Assembly (NCBI RefSeq): GCF_004114975.1
Contig: NZ_CP030051.1
Location: 310,001 to 374,000, forward strand
DNA from: Bradyrhizobium guangdongense
GTDB lineage: Bacteria; Pseudomonadota; Alphaproteobacteria; Rhizobiales; Xanthobacteraceae
Direction of reading: 5' to 3'
DNA: 64,000 nucleotides
The translations under genes and the position numbers were made by a program. The first letter of the stretch is position 1, and each line of letters begins with the position of its first letter. A model generated the notes under the pieces. It did no database searches. It worked only from the letters and a program-made list of their open reading frames with translations, and had not been told where the DNA came from. This document shows, in pieces, positions 20,443 through 29,344 of the stretch.

Positions 20443-20850
20443 ATGCAACCCTCAATAGCCAGGACCATGATACCTGCCTCCCCGGACGGCTCGGCCGATA
20501 TCCCTGCCGACGTATTGATCGTCGAGGACGATCCGATCATTGCGATTGATTTCGAGGACCGCCTGCTCGGATTCGGCGTGCGGAGCGTGCGCACGGTGGG
20601 CTCGGTGGCCCAGGCGCTGGACGCGATCGCGGCACGTGCGCCGGACTTCGCGCTGCTCGATGTGGAGCTGATCCGCGAGAAGAGCTTTGCAATCGCCGAG
20701 CGGCTCGCCGCGCTGGACATTCCTTTCGTCTTCGTCACCGGCTATGGCGCGGAGACCGGCATTCCCGCCCAATTTGCCGGCCGTCCGCGTCTGCAGAAGC
20801 CGTGCTCCAGCGATGCGCTGGAGGCGGCGTTGCAGATCCGCGGCGGTTGA
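20443..20850 (+). CDS. Single-domain response regulator
   Basis: A roughly 135-residue stand-alone receiver (CheY-like) domain with no output domain. The acidic pair is E28-D29-D30, the phospho-acceptor is Asp73 (LLDVEL), Thr99 and Lys119 complete the conserved set. The start is uncertain: GTG 20434, ATG 20443 and ATG 20467 are all in frame and none has a strong ribosome-binding site. It could be a phosphorelay intermediate or act on the divergently encoded Crp-like regulator. No cognate kinase is adjacent; a hybrid kinase lies at 38825. Confidence 0.85.
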   Translation: MQPSIARTMIPASPDGSADIPADVLIVEDDPIIAIDFEDRLLGFGVRSVRTVGSVAQALDAIAARAPDFALLDVELIREKSFAIAERLAALDIPFVFVTGYGAETGIPAQFAGRPRLQKPCSSDALEAALQIRGG

Positions 20851-20856
20851 GCAGCT

Positions 20857-22404
20857 TCAGGCGAACTTCGGATCCAGCGTGGTCGACCACAGCGCGACGT
20901 CGGCACGGTCGCGCAACGTCACGGTCATCTGGCCGGAGGCGCCGTCGATCTTGACGTGACCGAAGAACTGCATGCCCGCGGAGGGCGGCAGGTTCTGCTT
21001 GTCGAGGCCGGGCGCCTTGATGAAGCGCACGTCGGGACCGAACGTATTGTCGAGCTCGTTCGGGCCGAACGTGCCGGCATGCAGCGGACCCGAGACGAAT
21101 TCCCAGAACGGTTCGAAATCCTGGAATTGCGCTTTGTTGGGATCGTAATAATGCGCGGCAGCGTAGTGCACGTCCGCCGTCAGCCACACCGTATTCCTGA
21201 TCGGCGCCATCTTGATGAAGCGCAGGATGTCGGCGATCTCGAGCTCGCGGCCGCGCGCCGGGCCGTCGCCCTGCGCGAATGCTTCCGAGCCCTTCTTGTT
21301 GGTCGCATCGTCATAGACGATCAGGCTGAGAGGCATGTCGGAGGCGATCACCTTCCAGGTCGCGCGCGAATTGAGCAGGCCGCGCTTCAACCAGGCCATC
21401 TGCTCTGGGCCGAGGAAGTAGCTGGCCGGGCCGTACTCCGTCTCCAGGTTGGCGCCGTTCGGGCCGCGATAGCTGCGCTCGTCGAGCACGAAGACGTCCA
21501 GATGCGGCCCGTAGGAGATCTGGCGATAGACCCGGCCCGGCTCGTTGATGCTCTCGCGCATCGGATACATCTCGTGGAAGGTGCGAGACGCGCGCGCCGC
21601 CAGCAGCGAGATGTCGCGCACCTTGTAGGCAGCAGGAAGATCCTTCGACAGCGACCAATTGTTGGTCACCTCGTGATCGTCCCACTGCACGAAGATCGGC
21701 ACTTCGGCATTGAAGGCGCGGACATTGTCGTCGGTGAAATTGTATTTGTGCGCGGCGCGGTACTCGTCCAGCGTCTCGGCGACCTTGGCCTTCTCGGGGA
21801 TGGTGACGTTCTTCCAGACCTTGCCGTCGGTCAGCTTGACTTCGGAGGGGATCACGCCGTCGGCGTAGATCGTGTCGCCGGAATGCAGCAGGAAATCCGG
21901 CCGGTGCTTGCGCATGGTTTCGAACGTGACCATGCCGCCGTCATCGGGATTGATGCCCCAGCCCTGGCCGGCGACGTCGCCGCCCCAGACGAAGCTGACA
22001 TCGCGGCGATCGGCCGGCGCGGTGCGGAAGCGGCCCACCACCGGCTTGGCTTCGATCGCGGTGTGCGAGAGATCGCGGAAGCGGACGCGGTAGAAGATGT
22101 CCTGGCCCGCGGGCAGATTTTCCACCAGCATCTTGGCGGTGAAGTCGCTCTCGGGCAGCGCGGCGATCGGCGGCAGCGCGCGGGCGTTCTTGAACGAATC
22201 CGTCGTCGCCACCTCGACCAGCATCTGTGCGGGCCGGTCGGTCCGCGCCCAGATCACGCCGCCGTCCACCGTGACGTCGCCGGATTGCACGCCATGGGTG
22301 ACCATGGGCCGGTCCGCCGCGCGCGACAGATGCGGCATCGCGATCGCGCCGAGCGCACCGGCGCCGGTGGTGAGGAATTTGCGGCGGGAAAATCTGATCT
22401 TCAT
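20857..22404 (-). CDS. phoD: Alkaline phosphatase D
   Basis: A 515-residue secreted phosphodiesterase/phosphatase of the PhoD family. It has a strong Tat signal FSRRKFLTTGAGALG (residues 5-19) ending in the LSRAA region, as expected for PhoD, which folds with its metal cofactors before export. The N-terminal beta domain precedes a calcineurin-like core with HSGDTIYADG, QWDDHEVTNN and a late W-L-T-A-D-V-H-Y, all metal-binding segments. It releases phosphate from organic esters in the periplasm. No PhoB box was identified by eye. Confidence 0.95.
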   Translation of the reverse strand: MKIRFSRRKFLTTGAGALGAIAMPHLSRAADRPMVTHGVQSGDVTVDGGVIWARTDRPAQMLVEVATTDSFKNARALPPIAALPESDFTAKMLVENLPAGQDIFYRVRFRDLSHTAIEAKPVVGRFRTAPADRRDVSFVWGGDVAGQGWGINPDDGGMVTFETMRKHRPDFLLHSGDTIYADGVIPSEVKLTDGKVWKNVTIPEKAKVAETLDEYRAAHKYNFTDDNVRAFNAEVPIFVQWDDHEVTNNWSLSKDLPAAYKVRDISLLAARASRTFHEMYPMRESINEPGRVYRQISYGPHLDVFVLDERSYRGPNGANLETEYGPASYFLGPEQMAWLKRGLLNSRATWKVIASDMPLSLIVYDDATNKKGSEAFAQGDGPARGRELEIADILRFIKMAPIRNTVWLTADVHYAAAHYYDPNKAQFQDFEPFWEFVSGPLHAGTFGPNELDNTFGPDVRFIKAPGLDKQNLPPSAGMQFFGHVKIDGASGQMTVTLRDRADVALWSTTLDPKFA

Positions 22405-22510
22405 GGCGATGCTCTCGATATCGCGCAGGCCCCGCCGAGGCGGCGGTCGCTGGAATGAGGTTAGAGGCTATATCGAGACAGTGTGACGCGGCGATTACGC
22501 GTGCGGACCT

Positions 22511-23956
22511 TTAGGCGTTGCCGGCGGCACGGAATTGGGCGCCGGCGCGCTGCAGGTTCGGCGGCAGGCTGGACAGCACGACTTTGCGGTCGGCAATCGC
22601 GGCATGGAATTGATCGAGGACGATGTTGAAGGCGGTCAGCGCGCCTTCTTCGATGGCGCCGTGATCGTAGCAGCGCAGCGTGTCGCGCAAGATCTCGTCG
22701 GCTTCGGCCTGCATCTGGTCGAGCTCGTCGGCGGTCTCGCTCTTGCGGGCAGCGACCAGCATGTCGAGCAGGCGCTCGCGCTGATGGTTGTTGGTGTTGC
22801 GCTCGTCCTTCTTGAGGTAGCCGGCGAACCAGGCGCCGATCGAGCCCATGGCCGAAAGCGCCATCAGGCTCCACCAGATGTAATCGCTGTACTTGTCAAG
22901 GAAGGTCTTCTCTTCGCCGTCGACGAACGCGGCCGCGCCCGGATGCACCGGGATCACCGCATCCTTGTCGGTATCGGGCGTCTCGATCTTCGCGGCCTGC
23001 GGGAACTCGGTCAGCAATTGCTGGCGCACGGCGAAGAGCTGCCGGGTGAAGGCCGCGACCGTGGTCTCCGACAGGCCTTTGCGCGCCACGATGTGGTGCG
23101 AGAAGCTGATCGTCTTGACCTCGTCGTCGGGGCGATCGGGCGAGCCGCCATAGGTGCCGGCAGGAATCTCCGAGGATTCATAGACCGGATGGTTTTGTGC
23201 GATCGCATCCGCCGAATCGATCGCAAGGAAGGTCGGCGTACTGCCATCCCTGGCGGAGGCGGCAATCGCATCGGACGTGATCTTGCTGTTGACGGGACCG
23301 GCCGCGAGATAGACGTCGGCCTTCTGTGCCCTGATCGCCTCGGCGGCCTCGCTCGCCGGAAACTGCACGACTTCCACCTTGGCGGGATCGACGCCATATT
23401 GCTGGAGGATCACCTTGAGCAAACTGACGTTGGCCGGCGTGCGGCCGACCACGCCGACGCGATGGCCGGCGAGCTGCGCGATCTTGGTGATCTTCGCGCC
23501 CTTCTTCTTGCCCTTTCCGGATACCGACCACAGCACCACGACGTTCTTGCGCAGCGTTGCGACGGCTTGCGCATTCTTCGGCACATCGAGATCGCCGCGG
23601 ATGATGGCGAGATCGGCCTTGCCCTCGGCGAGCTCACTCGCGCTGGCGATGGCGCTGTCGGTCTGGATCGGGCGCAGCCGGACGTATCCCTTGCTCTGCG
23701 CGAAGGCCTGCGTCAGCGCCTGCACCACCTTGACGTCGTCGCTATTGGCTGGACCGACCGCGATCTTCAGCACCACGGGCCGCATCGCGAAATAGTAGCC
23801 GCCCGCCAGCGCGCCGATGATGGCGAGCACCAGCGCCAGAGACACGAGCGCCGTCTTCCGCGCCGCCGATCGCGGCGAAGGCGGAGGGGGCGCTTCGGCC
23901 AGGTCCAATCCCCCGGTCATCGATCTCCCAAACAGGCGCTTCAGGCTCAGTTTCAT
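22511..23956 (-). CDS. TAXI-family solute-binding protein with two membrane anchors
   Basis: A 481-residue protein. After a short cytoplasmic N-terminus, a transmembrane helix spans about 35-58. A TAXI-type periplasmic ligand-binding domain follows (about 60-340), containing GRTPANVSLLKVIL. A second transmembrane helix lies at about 359-381 and a charged, helical cytoplasmic tail of about 100 residues ends the protein. Ordinary TAXI proteins of TRAP transporters are secreted and about 320 residues long. No TRAP permease gene is nearby. A sensor or docking role is inference. It lies just upstream of phoD on the same strand. Confidence 0.85.
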   Translation of the reverse strand: MKLSLKRLFGRSMTGGLDLAEAPPPPSPRSAARKTALVSLALVLAIIGALAGGYYFAMRPVVLKIAVGPANSDDVKVVQALTQAFAQSKGYVRLRPIQTDSAIASASELAEGKADLAIIRGDLDVPKNAQAVATLRKNVVVLWSVSGKGKKKGAKITKIAQLAGHRVGVVGRTPANVSLLKVILQQYGVDPAKVEVVQFPASEAAEAIRAQKADVYLAAGPVNSKITSDAIAASARDGSTPTFLAIDSADAIAQNHPVYESSEIPAGTYGGSPDRPDDEVKTISFSHHIVARKGLSETTVAAFTRQLFAVRQQLLTEFPQAAKIETPDTDKDAVIPVHPGAAAFVDGEEKTFLDKYSDYIWWSLMALSAMGSIGAWFAGYLKKDERNTNNHQRERLLDMLVAARKSETADELDQMQAEADEILRDTLRCYDHGAIEEGALTAFNIVLDQFHAAIADRKVVLSSLPPNLQRAGAQFRAAGNA

Positions 23957-24106
23957 CTTGGCCGGCGATTTACGCCTGTAATTATAGCAAATTTCTTGTC
24001 CGGCGGGGTTACATCTCCGTCATGGTTAGCGGACCGGGCGAAATCCCTTTGGACCCGGGCCGTAAGCACGGTGTTAGGGTAAAGTTTCCCTGAAACGGAG
24101 GCCATC

Positions 24107-24409
24107 ATGGCAGAGCGGCTGTCGGCGGACGCACGCAAAGAGGCGCTGGGTGGTATCCCGGGCTGGACCGAGGTTCAGGGCCGCGAGGCCATCGGGAAAA
24201 CCTTCGTCTTCAGGGACTTCAACGAGGCGTTCGGCTTCATGACCCGGGCCGCGCTGGTCGCCGAGAAAATGGATCACCACCCCGAATGGCGCAACGTCTA
24301 CAAGACGGTCGAGGTGGTGCTGTCGACTCACGACGCCGGTGGCGTCACCAATCTCGACATCGAACTCGCTACCAAGATGAACGCGATTGCCAAGCTGACG
24401 CAGGGCTGA
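24107..24409 (+). CDS. phhB: 4a-hydroxytetrahydrobiopterin dehydratase (pterin-4a-carbinolamine dehydratase)
   Basis: A 100-residue PCD/DCoH enzyme of normal family length. It recycles the pterin cofactor of aromatic amino acid hydroxylases by dehydrating the 4a-carbinolamine. The active-site motif E53-K-M-D-H57-H58-P-E-W61 and the third histidine H75 (STHD) are present. No phenylalanine hydroxylase gene is adjacent. A start ATG at 24107 is preceded by ACGGAGG. In bacteria without such hydroxylases a role in molybdopterin metabolism has been proposed. Confidence 0.93.
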   Translation: MAERLSADARKEALGGIPGWTEVQGREAIGKTFVFRDFNEAFGFMTRAALVAEKMDHHPEWRNVYKTVEVVLSTHDAGGVTNLDIELATKMNAIAKLTQG

Positions 24410-24499
24410 CGTCTTGCGGGCAGCATGCGCATCCCCATCTTGTGATCGTCACCGGATGCGGCCTTCGGCCGCGCCGGATCATGCGGGGAGTTTGCAAAG

Positions 24500-24892
24500 A
24501 TGGCTGCCGAACACAGCGTCGGCTTCGAGCCGGCCGATCGGCTCGCGGAAGATCGGGAGAGTGTTCGACGTCGCTTCTGGCGCAAGCTGAAGCGCGTCGC
24601 CGCGCAGCTGCCGTTCGCAGAAGACCTGCTCGCCGCCTATTATTGCGCGTTCGACCGGCAGACGCCGCGCCACGTCCAGGCCTCGCTGCTCGGTGCGATC
24701 GCCTATTTCATCCTGCCGTTCGACTTCATTCCCGACGTGATGCCGGTGCTCGGCTTCACCGATGACGCCGCCGTGCTTGCCACCGCCATCCGCATGGTCG
24801 CGAGCCACATCACGACAGAGCACCGCGACGCGGCCCGTGCCGCGCTCAAGCGCGGGGTGGATGAGGCGGAGGAGAAGGCGGAGGCGGCGTAA
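24500..24892 (+). CDS. DUF1232 (YkvA-like) membrane protein
   Basis: A 130-residue protein with the DUF1232 core: YFILPFDFIPDVMPVLGFTDDAAV at about residues 69-92, with the invariant P-D-F-I-P-D pattern. One membrane segment overlaps this region. The C-terminus is an acidic/basic helix. The function is unknown. It lies 90 bp after the pterin dehydratase on the same strand. Confidence 0.88.
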   Translation: MAAEHSVGFEPADRLAEDRESVRRRFWRKLKRVAAQLPFAEDLLAAYYCAFDRQTPRHVQASLLGAIAYFILPFDFIPDVMPVLGFTDDAAVLATAIRMVASHITTEHRDAARAALKRGVDEAEEKAEAA

Positions 24893-24923
24893 TAGCGCGC
24901 GCGACCTCAGCCACTCACACCGC

Positions 24924-25027
24924 CGTCATGCCCCGGCTTGACCGGGGCATCCAGTACGCCGCGCCTTCTCGGCTCCATCGCTGACGTCTCTGGAAAACTG
25001 GGTCGCCCGGTCAAGCCGGGCGACGAC
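24924..25027. repeat. Dispersed palindromic repeat, family B (copy 2)
   Basis: CGTCATGCCCCGGCTTGACC opens the element and GGTCAAGCCGGGCGACGAC closes it; these ends are near-exact reverse complements. It lies between convergent genes at 24892 and 25049. Confidence 0.8.
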
Positions 25028-25048
25028 AGCGGAGTTTTTGGCGCATCC

Positions 25049-26023
25049 TCACGGATGCAAGATCACCTTGCCCATGGCTTGGCGTCCCGCCAGCACTTTC
25101 AGCGCGTCGGCGGTCTGCGCCAGCGGGAAGGTGCGGTCGACATGCGATGAAATCTTTCCTTCCGCCGTCCACTTCACGAGCTTCTCGAGATTGGCGCGGT
25201 TCTTGGCGGGATTGACCCGGGTCCATGCGCCCCAGAACACGCCGCGGATATCGCAGCCCTTCAGCAGCGCGAGGTTCAGCGGCATCTTCGGAATATCGCC
25301 GGCGGCAAAGCCGATCACCAGGAAGCGCCCTTCCCAGGCGATCGAGCGCAGCGCCTGTTCGGCGTAAGCGCCGCCCACGGGATCGAAGATGATGTCGACG
25401 CCCTTGCCGTCGGTGAGTTTGCGCAAACCTTCCTTTAGATCTTCCTTGGCGTAGTTCAGCGTCAGCTCGGCGCCGTGCGCTTTGGCAAAGGCAAGCTTCT
25501 CGTCCGACGAAGCGCAGGCGATCACTTTCAGGCCCATCAGCTTGCCGAGCTCGCAGGCGGCAAGGCCGGTGCCGCCGGCCGCACCCAGCACCGCGAGCGT
25601 CTCGCCCGGCTTGGGGCTGGCGCGATCCTCCAGCGCATGCAGCGCGGTGCCGTAGATGATGATGATGCCGGCCGCGCGGTCGTAATCGAGATTCTCGGGG
25701 ATCTTCACGATGGATGCCGCCGGCAGGGCGATCTTTTCACGCGCGCCGTTGTGGCCGCACGACGCGACCACGCGGTCGCCGACCTTGAGATCAGTGACAC
25801 CGGGGCCGATGCTCTCGATCACGCCCGCAACCTCCGCGGCCGGCGAGAACGGGAAGGGCGGCTTGATCTGGTACTTGCCCTGAATCATCAGGATGTCGAA
25901 AAAATTCAGGGCCGCCGCCTTGATCGCAATCACGGCTTCGCCGGGACCCGCCACCGGATCCGGCACATCGGCGAGCACGAGATCGTCGGGCTGGCAATAT
26001 TGCGAGCAGAGAATGGCTTTCAT
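25049..26023 (-). CDS. NADPH:quinone oxidoreductase family (zinc-free MDR)
   Basis: A 324-residue medium-chain dehydrogenase/reductase without the catalytic or structural zinc cysteines, as in quinone oxidoreductases. An N-terminal GroES-like domain with PAAEVAGVIESIG leads to a Rossmann domain with VLGAAGGTGLAACELGKLMG (about 149-168). It likely uses NADPH to reduce quinones or enoyl compounds. The start ATG at 26023 is clear. A family A repeat and an SDR gene lie just upstream on the opposite strand. Confidence 0.93.
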   Translation of the reverse strand: MKAILCSQYCQPDDLVLADVPDPVAGPGEAVIAIKAAALNFFDILMIQGKYQIKPPFPFSPAAEVAGVIESIGPGVTDLKVGDRVVASCGHNGAREKIALPAASIVKIPENLDYDRAAGIIIIYGTALHALEDRASPKPGETLAVLGAAGGTGLAACELGKLMGLKVIACASSDEKLAFAKAHGAELTLNYAKEDLKEGLRKLTDGKGVDIIFDPVGGAYAEQALRSIAWEGRFLVIGFAAGDIPKMPLNLALLKGCDIRGVFWGAWTRVNPAKNRANLEKLVKWTAEGKISSHVDRTFPLAQTADALKVLAGRQAMGKVILHP

Positions 26024-26132
26024 GGCGGCACCTGAAGCGTTTCGAGGGAATTATAGTTGGGCCGGTTTTGCCGGATTTGGTGCGGCCCGACAATCCGGAT
26101 TCTTTGTCGCGGACAGCACGACGTCCTATCCT

Positions 26133-26217
26133 CGTCGTTGCGAGCGCAAGCGAAGCAATCCAGAGTCCGTCCTGCGGAAAATAGTCTGGGATTGCTTCGC
26201 TGGTGCTCGCAATGACG
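26133..26217. repeat. Dispersed palindromic repeat, family A (copy 2)
   Basis: Opens CGTCGTTGCGAG and closes CTCGCAATGACG, with GAAGCAATCCAGA and GGGATTGCTTCG inside. It sits in the divergent region between the quinone oxidoreductase and SDR genes, only about 30 bp before the SDR start. Confidence 0.85.
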
Positions 26218-26247
26218 GAGTGTGTGGAAACAGCGAGGATTCAAACG

Positions 26248-27084
26248 ATGTTTGAAACGGGCCTGCTCAAGAACAAGCGCATCCTCGTCACCGGCGGCGG
26301 CTCGGGCCTCGGCGCGGCAATGGGCCGACGCTTCCTCACGCTCGGCGCCGAGCTCGTGATCTGCGGCCGCAAGCGCGATCGTCTTGAGGAAACCGCAACC
26401 GAGATGCGCGCGCAGACCGGCGGCAAGGTCACGATATCAGCCTGCGATATTCGCGACGGCGCCGCCGTCGACGCGATGATGGATGCGATCTGGCGCGAGG
26501 CGCCGCTCGACATCCTCGTCAACAATGCCGCCGCGACCTTCATCGCGCAGAGCGAGCATCTGTCCTTCCGCGCGGCCGATGCCATCCTGGCGCCGACGCT
26601 GCATGGGGCGATGTACTGCACGCTCGCCGCGGGCAAACGCTGGATCGACGGTCGGCACAAGGGCGTTGTGCTCTCGATCCTGTCGACCTCGACCATCACC
26701 GGCCGCGCCTTCACCGTTCCCTCGGCAATGGCGAAATCGGCGGTGTTGGCGATGACCAAGAGCCTGGCGGTGGAATGGGGGCCGAAGGGCATCCGGACCG
26801 TGGCGATCGCGCCGGGGCCGTTCCCGACGCCGGGTGCGTCCGGACAGTTGCGGCTCCAGGGCCGTGACGACAGCCTGATGCGCAATCCGCTGGGCCGCAC
26901 CGGCGACCATAGCGAGCTGGCCGACCTCGCCAGCTTCTTGATTTCCGATCGCGCCGCTTACATCAACGGCGAGATGGTGGTGATCGACGGCGGCGCGCAT
27001 CTGCGCAGTTCCGGCGCCGAGGACCTGTTGCAATGGTCGGACGCGCAATGGGCCGAACAACGCGCCGCGCGGTCCAAAAGCTGA
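26248..27084 (+). CDS. 2,4-dienoyl-CoA reductase-like SDR
   Basis: A 278-residue SDR with TGGGSGLG (15-22) and NNAA (92-95). The usual Tyr of YxxxK is replaced: VPSAMAK puts Ser159 four residues before Lys163. That pattern, with the following KSLAVEWG and IAPGPFPTPGA, is characteristic of the 2,4-dienoyl-CoA reductases (DECR), in which another tyrosine assists catalysis. A role in degrading polyunsaturated acyl-CoA is therefore likely. The ATG at 26248, with CGAGGA upstream, is preferred to an in-frame start at 26203 that lies in a repeat element. Confidence 0.87.
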   Translation: MFETGLLKNKRILVTGGGSGLGAAMGRRFLTLGAELVICGRKRDRLEETATEMRAQTGGKVTISACDIRDGAAVDAMMDAIWREAPLDILVNNAAATFIAQSEHLSFRAADAILAPTLHGAMYCTLAAGKRWIDGRHKGVVLSILSTSTITGRAFTVPSAMAKSAVLAMTKSLAVEWGPKGIRTVAIAPGPFPTPGASGQLRLQGRDDSLMRNPLGRTGDHSELADLASFLISDRAAYINGEMVVIDGGAHLRSSGAEDLLQWSDAQWAEQRAARSKS

Positions 27085-27198
27085 CCGTCTCGCCCCGCTA
27101 ACTGCCTTCCCAAATTGAGCTTTCCCGGCTATCCCTGACCGGGGACAAAGCGCGACCGGGCCATCTTCCAGTCACAATATTGAGGGAACCACTCCGGC

Positions 27199-27837
27199 AT
27201 GTGGCGGGTGCTCTTTTTGGCTTTGATGACTGGCGTGACGGCGTGGGGAACAGGTGATTCCGCGCGCGCGCAGACGGCGCAACCGGCGCCGAAGACTGCG
27301 GCAAAGCCCGCTGCCGCCAAGACGGCTGCGAAGACGGCAGCCAAGTCCGAGGGCAAATCGGCCCCTTCAGCGGCCGTCGCGGGTGGTGCGGAGCCGACCT
27401 TGATCGGCCAGTTCGGCACCTGGGGGGCCTATTCGGCGACACCCAATGGCAAGAAGGTCTGCTTTGCCCTGGCCAAGCCGTCCTCGTCCAAGACCAATCC
27501 GCCGAACCGGCCGCGCGATCCCGCCTATGCCTTCGTCTCGACCCGGCCGGCCGAGAAGGTGAACAACGAAGTCTCGGTCATGATCGGCTACGCGCTGAAG
27601 CCGGGCTCCGAATCCACCATCGAGGTCGGCGGCGCCTCCTTTGCGATGTACACGCAGGGCGACGGCCTCTGGATCAAGAACGCGGCCGAGGAGGAGCGGA
27701 TGGTGGAGGCCATGCGCAAATCCGCCGATCTGGTCGTCAAAGGCGTCTCGGCCAAGGGCACGGAGACGACGGATACTTTCTCGCTGAAGGGCCTTGCCCA
27801 GGCGCTCGACAAGATCGCGCAGGATTGCAGGCATTAA
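27199..27837 (+). CDS. Invasion-associated locus B (IalB)-like secreted protein
   Basis: A 212-residue protein with a Sec signal peptide (about residues 1-24, SARAQ cleavage). An alanine/lysine/proline-rich linker (about 28-60) follows, then a single IalB-type domain with LIGQFGTWGAYSA and KKVCFALAKP. Two cysteines (about 92 and 210) could form a disulfide. IalB proteins are common periplasmic or surface proteins of rhizobiales; despite the name, no invasion role is implied. The Ala-Lys repeats suggest a flexible tether across the peptidoglycan. Confidence 0.87.
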   Translation: MWRVLFLALMTGVTAWGTGDSARAQTAQPAPKTAAKPAAAKTAAKTAAKSEGKSAPSAAVAGGAEPTLIGQFGTWGAYSATPNGKKVCFALAKPSSSKTNPPNRPRDPAYAFVSTRPAEKVNNEVSVMIGYALKPGSESTIEVGGASFAMYTQGDGLWIKNAAEEERMVEAMRKSADLVVKGVSAKGTETTDTFSLKGLAQALDKIAQDCRH

Positions 27838-27902
27838 GGCTGCGGGCGAGAAGGTCGCAATCGGCCGTTCCGGTTGCTATATAGGGGCGGTTCCAGAATT
27901 TT

Positions 27903-27990
27903 CGTCGTTATGACCGGGCTTGACCCGGCCATCCACGCGCTGCGACAGGCGGAAAAGAACGTGGATGCCCCGACAGGCCCGGGCATGACG
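27903..27990. repeat. Dispersed palindromic repeat, family B (copy 3)
   Basis: CGTCGTTATGACCGGGCTTG opens it and CCCGGGCATGACG closes it; ATCCACG and CGTGGAT are inner arms. It lies in the short gap between ialB-like and rlmN, about 25 bp before the rlmN ATG. Confidence 0.75.
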
Positions 27991-28015
27991 AGACAGCAAA
28001 CTACTCAGGTAGCCA

Positions 28016-29218
28016 ATGCAACCGACGACCGAGCCGCGCGACGCAATCCTGGTGGAGAAGACTCCGCTCGAAACCTATGTGCCGCTGGCAAAACCCTCGC
28101 TGATCGGATTGTCGCGCACTGAGCTTGCCGATCGCCTCGGCGAGATCGGCGTCGCTCCGGCGCAGCGCAAGATGCGCGTGCAGCAGCTCTGGCACTGGCT
28201 CTATTTCCGCGGCGCCCAGAGCTTCGACGACATGACCTCGATCTCGAAGGGCATTCGCGCCGAACTCGCGCAGCGCTTCACCGTCGACCGGCCCGAAGTC
28301 GTGGCCGAGCAGATATCCAATGACGGCACCCGCAAATGGCTGCTGCGGCTGCCGAGCGGCGACTCCGTCGAGAAGGCGCACGAAGTCGAGTGCGTCTACA
28401 TTCCCGAGACCGATCGCGGCACGCTTTGCGTTTCTTCGCAGGTCGGTTGCACGCTGAACTGCGCCTTCTGCCACACCGGCACGCAGCGCCTGGTGCGCAA
28501 CCTCACCGCCGGCGAGATCGTTGGCCAGATCATGGTCGCGCGCGATCGCCTGAACGACTGGGCCGACCGCGAGGACGGCACGCGCCGCGTCACCAATATC
28601 GTGATGATGGGCATGGGCGAGCCGCTCTACAATTTCGACGCGGTGCGCGATGCGCTTCTGATCGTCGGTGACAACGAAGGCATCGGCATCTCCCGCCGCC
28701 GCATCACGCTGTCGACCTCGGGCGTGGTGCCGAACATCGTGCGCGCCGGCGAGGAGATCGGCGTCATGCTGGCGATCTCGCTGCATGCGGTGCGCGACGA
28801 GCTGCGCAACGAGCTGGTGCCGCTCAACCGCAAATATCCGATCAAGGATCTGCTGCAGGCCTGCCGCGACTATCCCGGCGCCTCGAACGCGCGCCGCATC
28901 ACCTTCGAATATGTGATGCTCAAGGGCGTCAACGATTCGCTCGACGATGCAAAGCTGCTGGTGAAGCTGCTCAAGGGCATTCACGCCAAGATCAACCTGA
29001 TCCCGTTCAATCCCTGGCCCGGCACCGCCTATGAATGTTCGGATTGGGACCAGATCGAAAAGTTCTCCGAATACATCTTCAACGCCGGCTATTCCTCGCC
29101 GGTGCGCACGCCGCGCGGCCGCGACATCCTCGCTGCCTGCGGCCAGCTCAAGTCGGAGACGGAAAAGCTGTCGGCCAGGGAACGCCAGGCGCTGCGCGCC
29201 ATGGCGATGACGGATTAG
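28016..29218 (+). CDS. rlmN: Dual-specificity 23S rRNA/tRNA methyltransferase RlmN
   Basis: A 400-residue radical SAM enzyme that methylates C2 of A2503 in 23S rRNA and A37 in some tRNAs, improving proofreading. The [4Fe-4S] cluster motif C145-x3-C149-x2-C152 is present. A C-terminal cysteine in ILAACGQL corresponds to the second catalytic cysteine that forms the protein-RNA adduct. [10 protein letters not shown] is the SAM-contact GEP motif. The N-terminal RNA-binding part is complete. The length fits alphaproteobacterial RlmN. Confidence 0.97.
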   Translation: MQPTTEPRDAILVEKTPLETYVPLAKPSLIGLSRTELADRLGEIGVAPAQRKMRVQQLWHWLYFRGAQSFDDMTSISKGIRAELAQRFTVDRPEVVAEQISNDGTRKWLLRLPSGDSVEKAHEVECVYIPETDRGTLCVSSQVGCTLNCAFCHTGTQRLVRNLTAGEIVGQIMVARDRLNDWADREDGTRRVTNIVMMGMGEPLYNFDAVRDALLIVGDNEGIGISRRRITLSTSGVVPNIVRAGEEIGVMLAISLHAVRDELRNELVPLNRKYPIKDLLQACRDYPGASNARRITFEYVMLKGVNDSLDDAKLLVKLLKGIHAKINLIPFNPWPGTAYECSDWDQIEKFSEYIFNAGYSSPVRTPRGRDILAACGQLKSETEKLSARERQALRAMAMTD

Positions 29219-29243
29219 CCTGATGTGCGCGCCGTCGCATCCT

Positions 29244-29329
29244 CGTCATTGCGAGGAGCGTAGCGACGAAGCAATCCAGCCTGCCTCCGCGGAGGCATCT
29301 CTGGATTGCTTCGCTACGCTCGCAATGAC
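29244..29329. repeat. Dispersed palindromic repeat, family A (copy 3)
   Basis: CGTCATTGCGAG opens and CTCGCAATGAC closes; inner arms GAAGCAATCCAG and CTGGATTGCTTC. It fills nearly the whole gap between rlmN and the next gene, ending about 15 bp before its ATG, so it may affect that gene's translation start region. Confidence 0.9.
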
Positions 29330-29344
29330 CGAGAGAGTCCCGTC

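Noticed and set aside
22535..24082. 515-residue plus-strand open frame
   Set aside because: Antisense to the TAXI gene; composition dominated by Arg, Asp and Gly.
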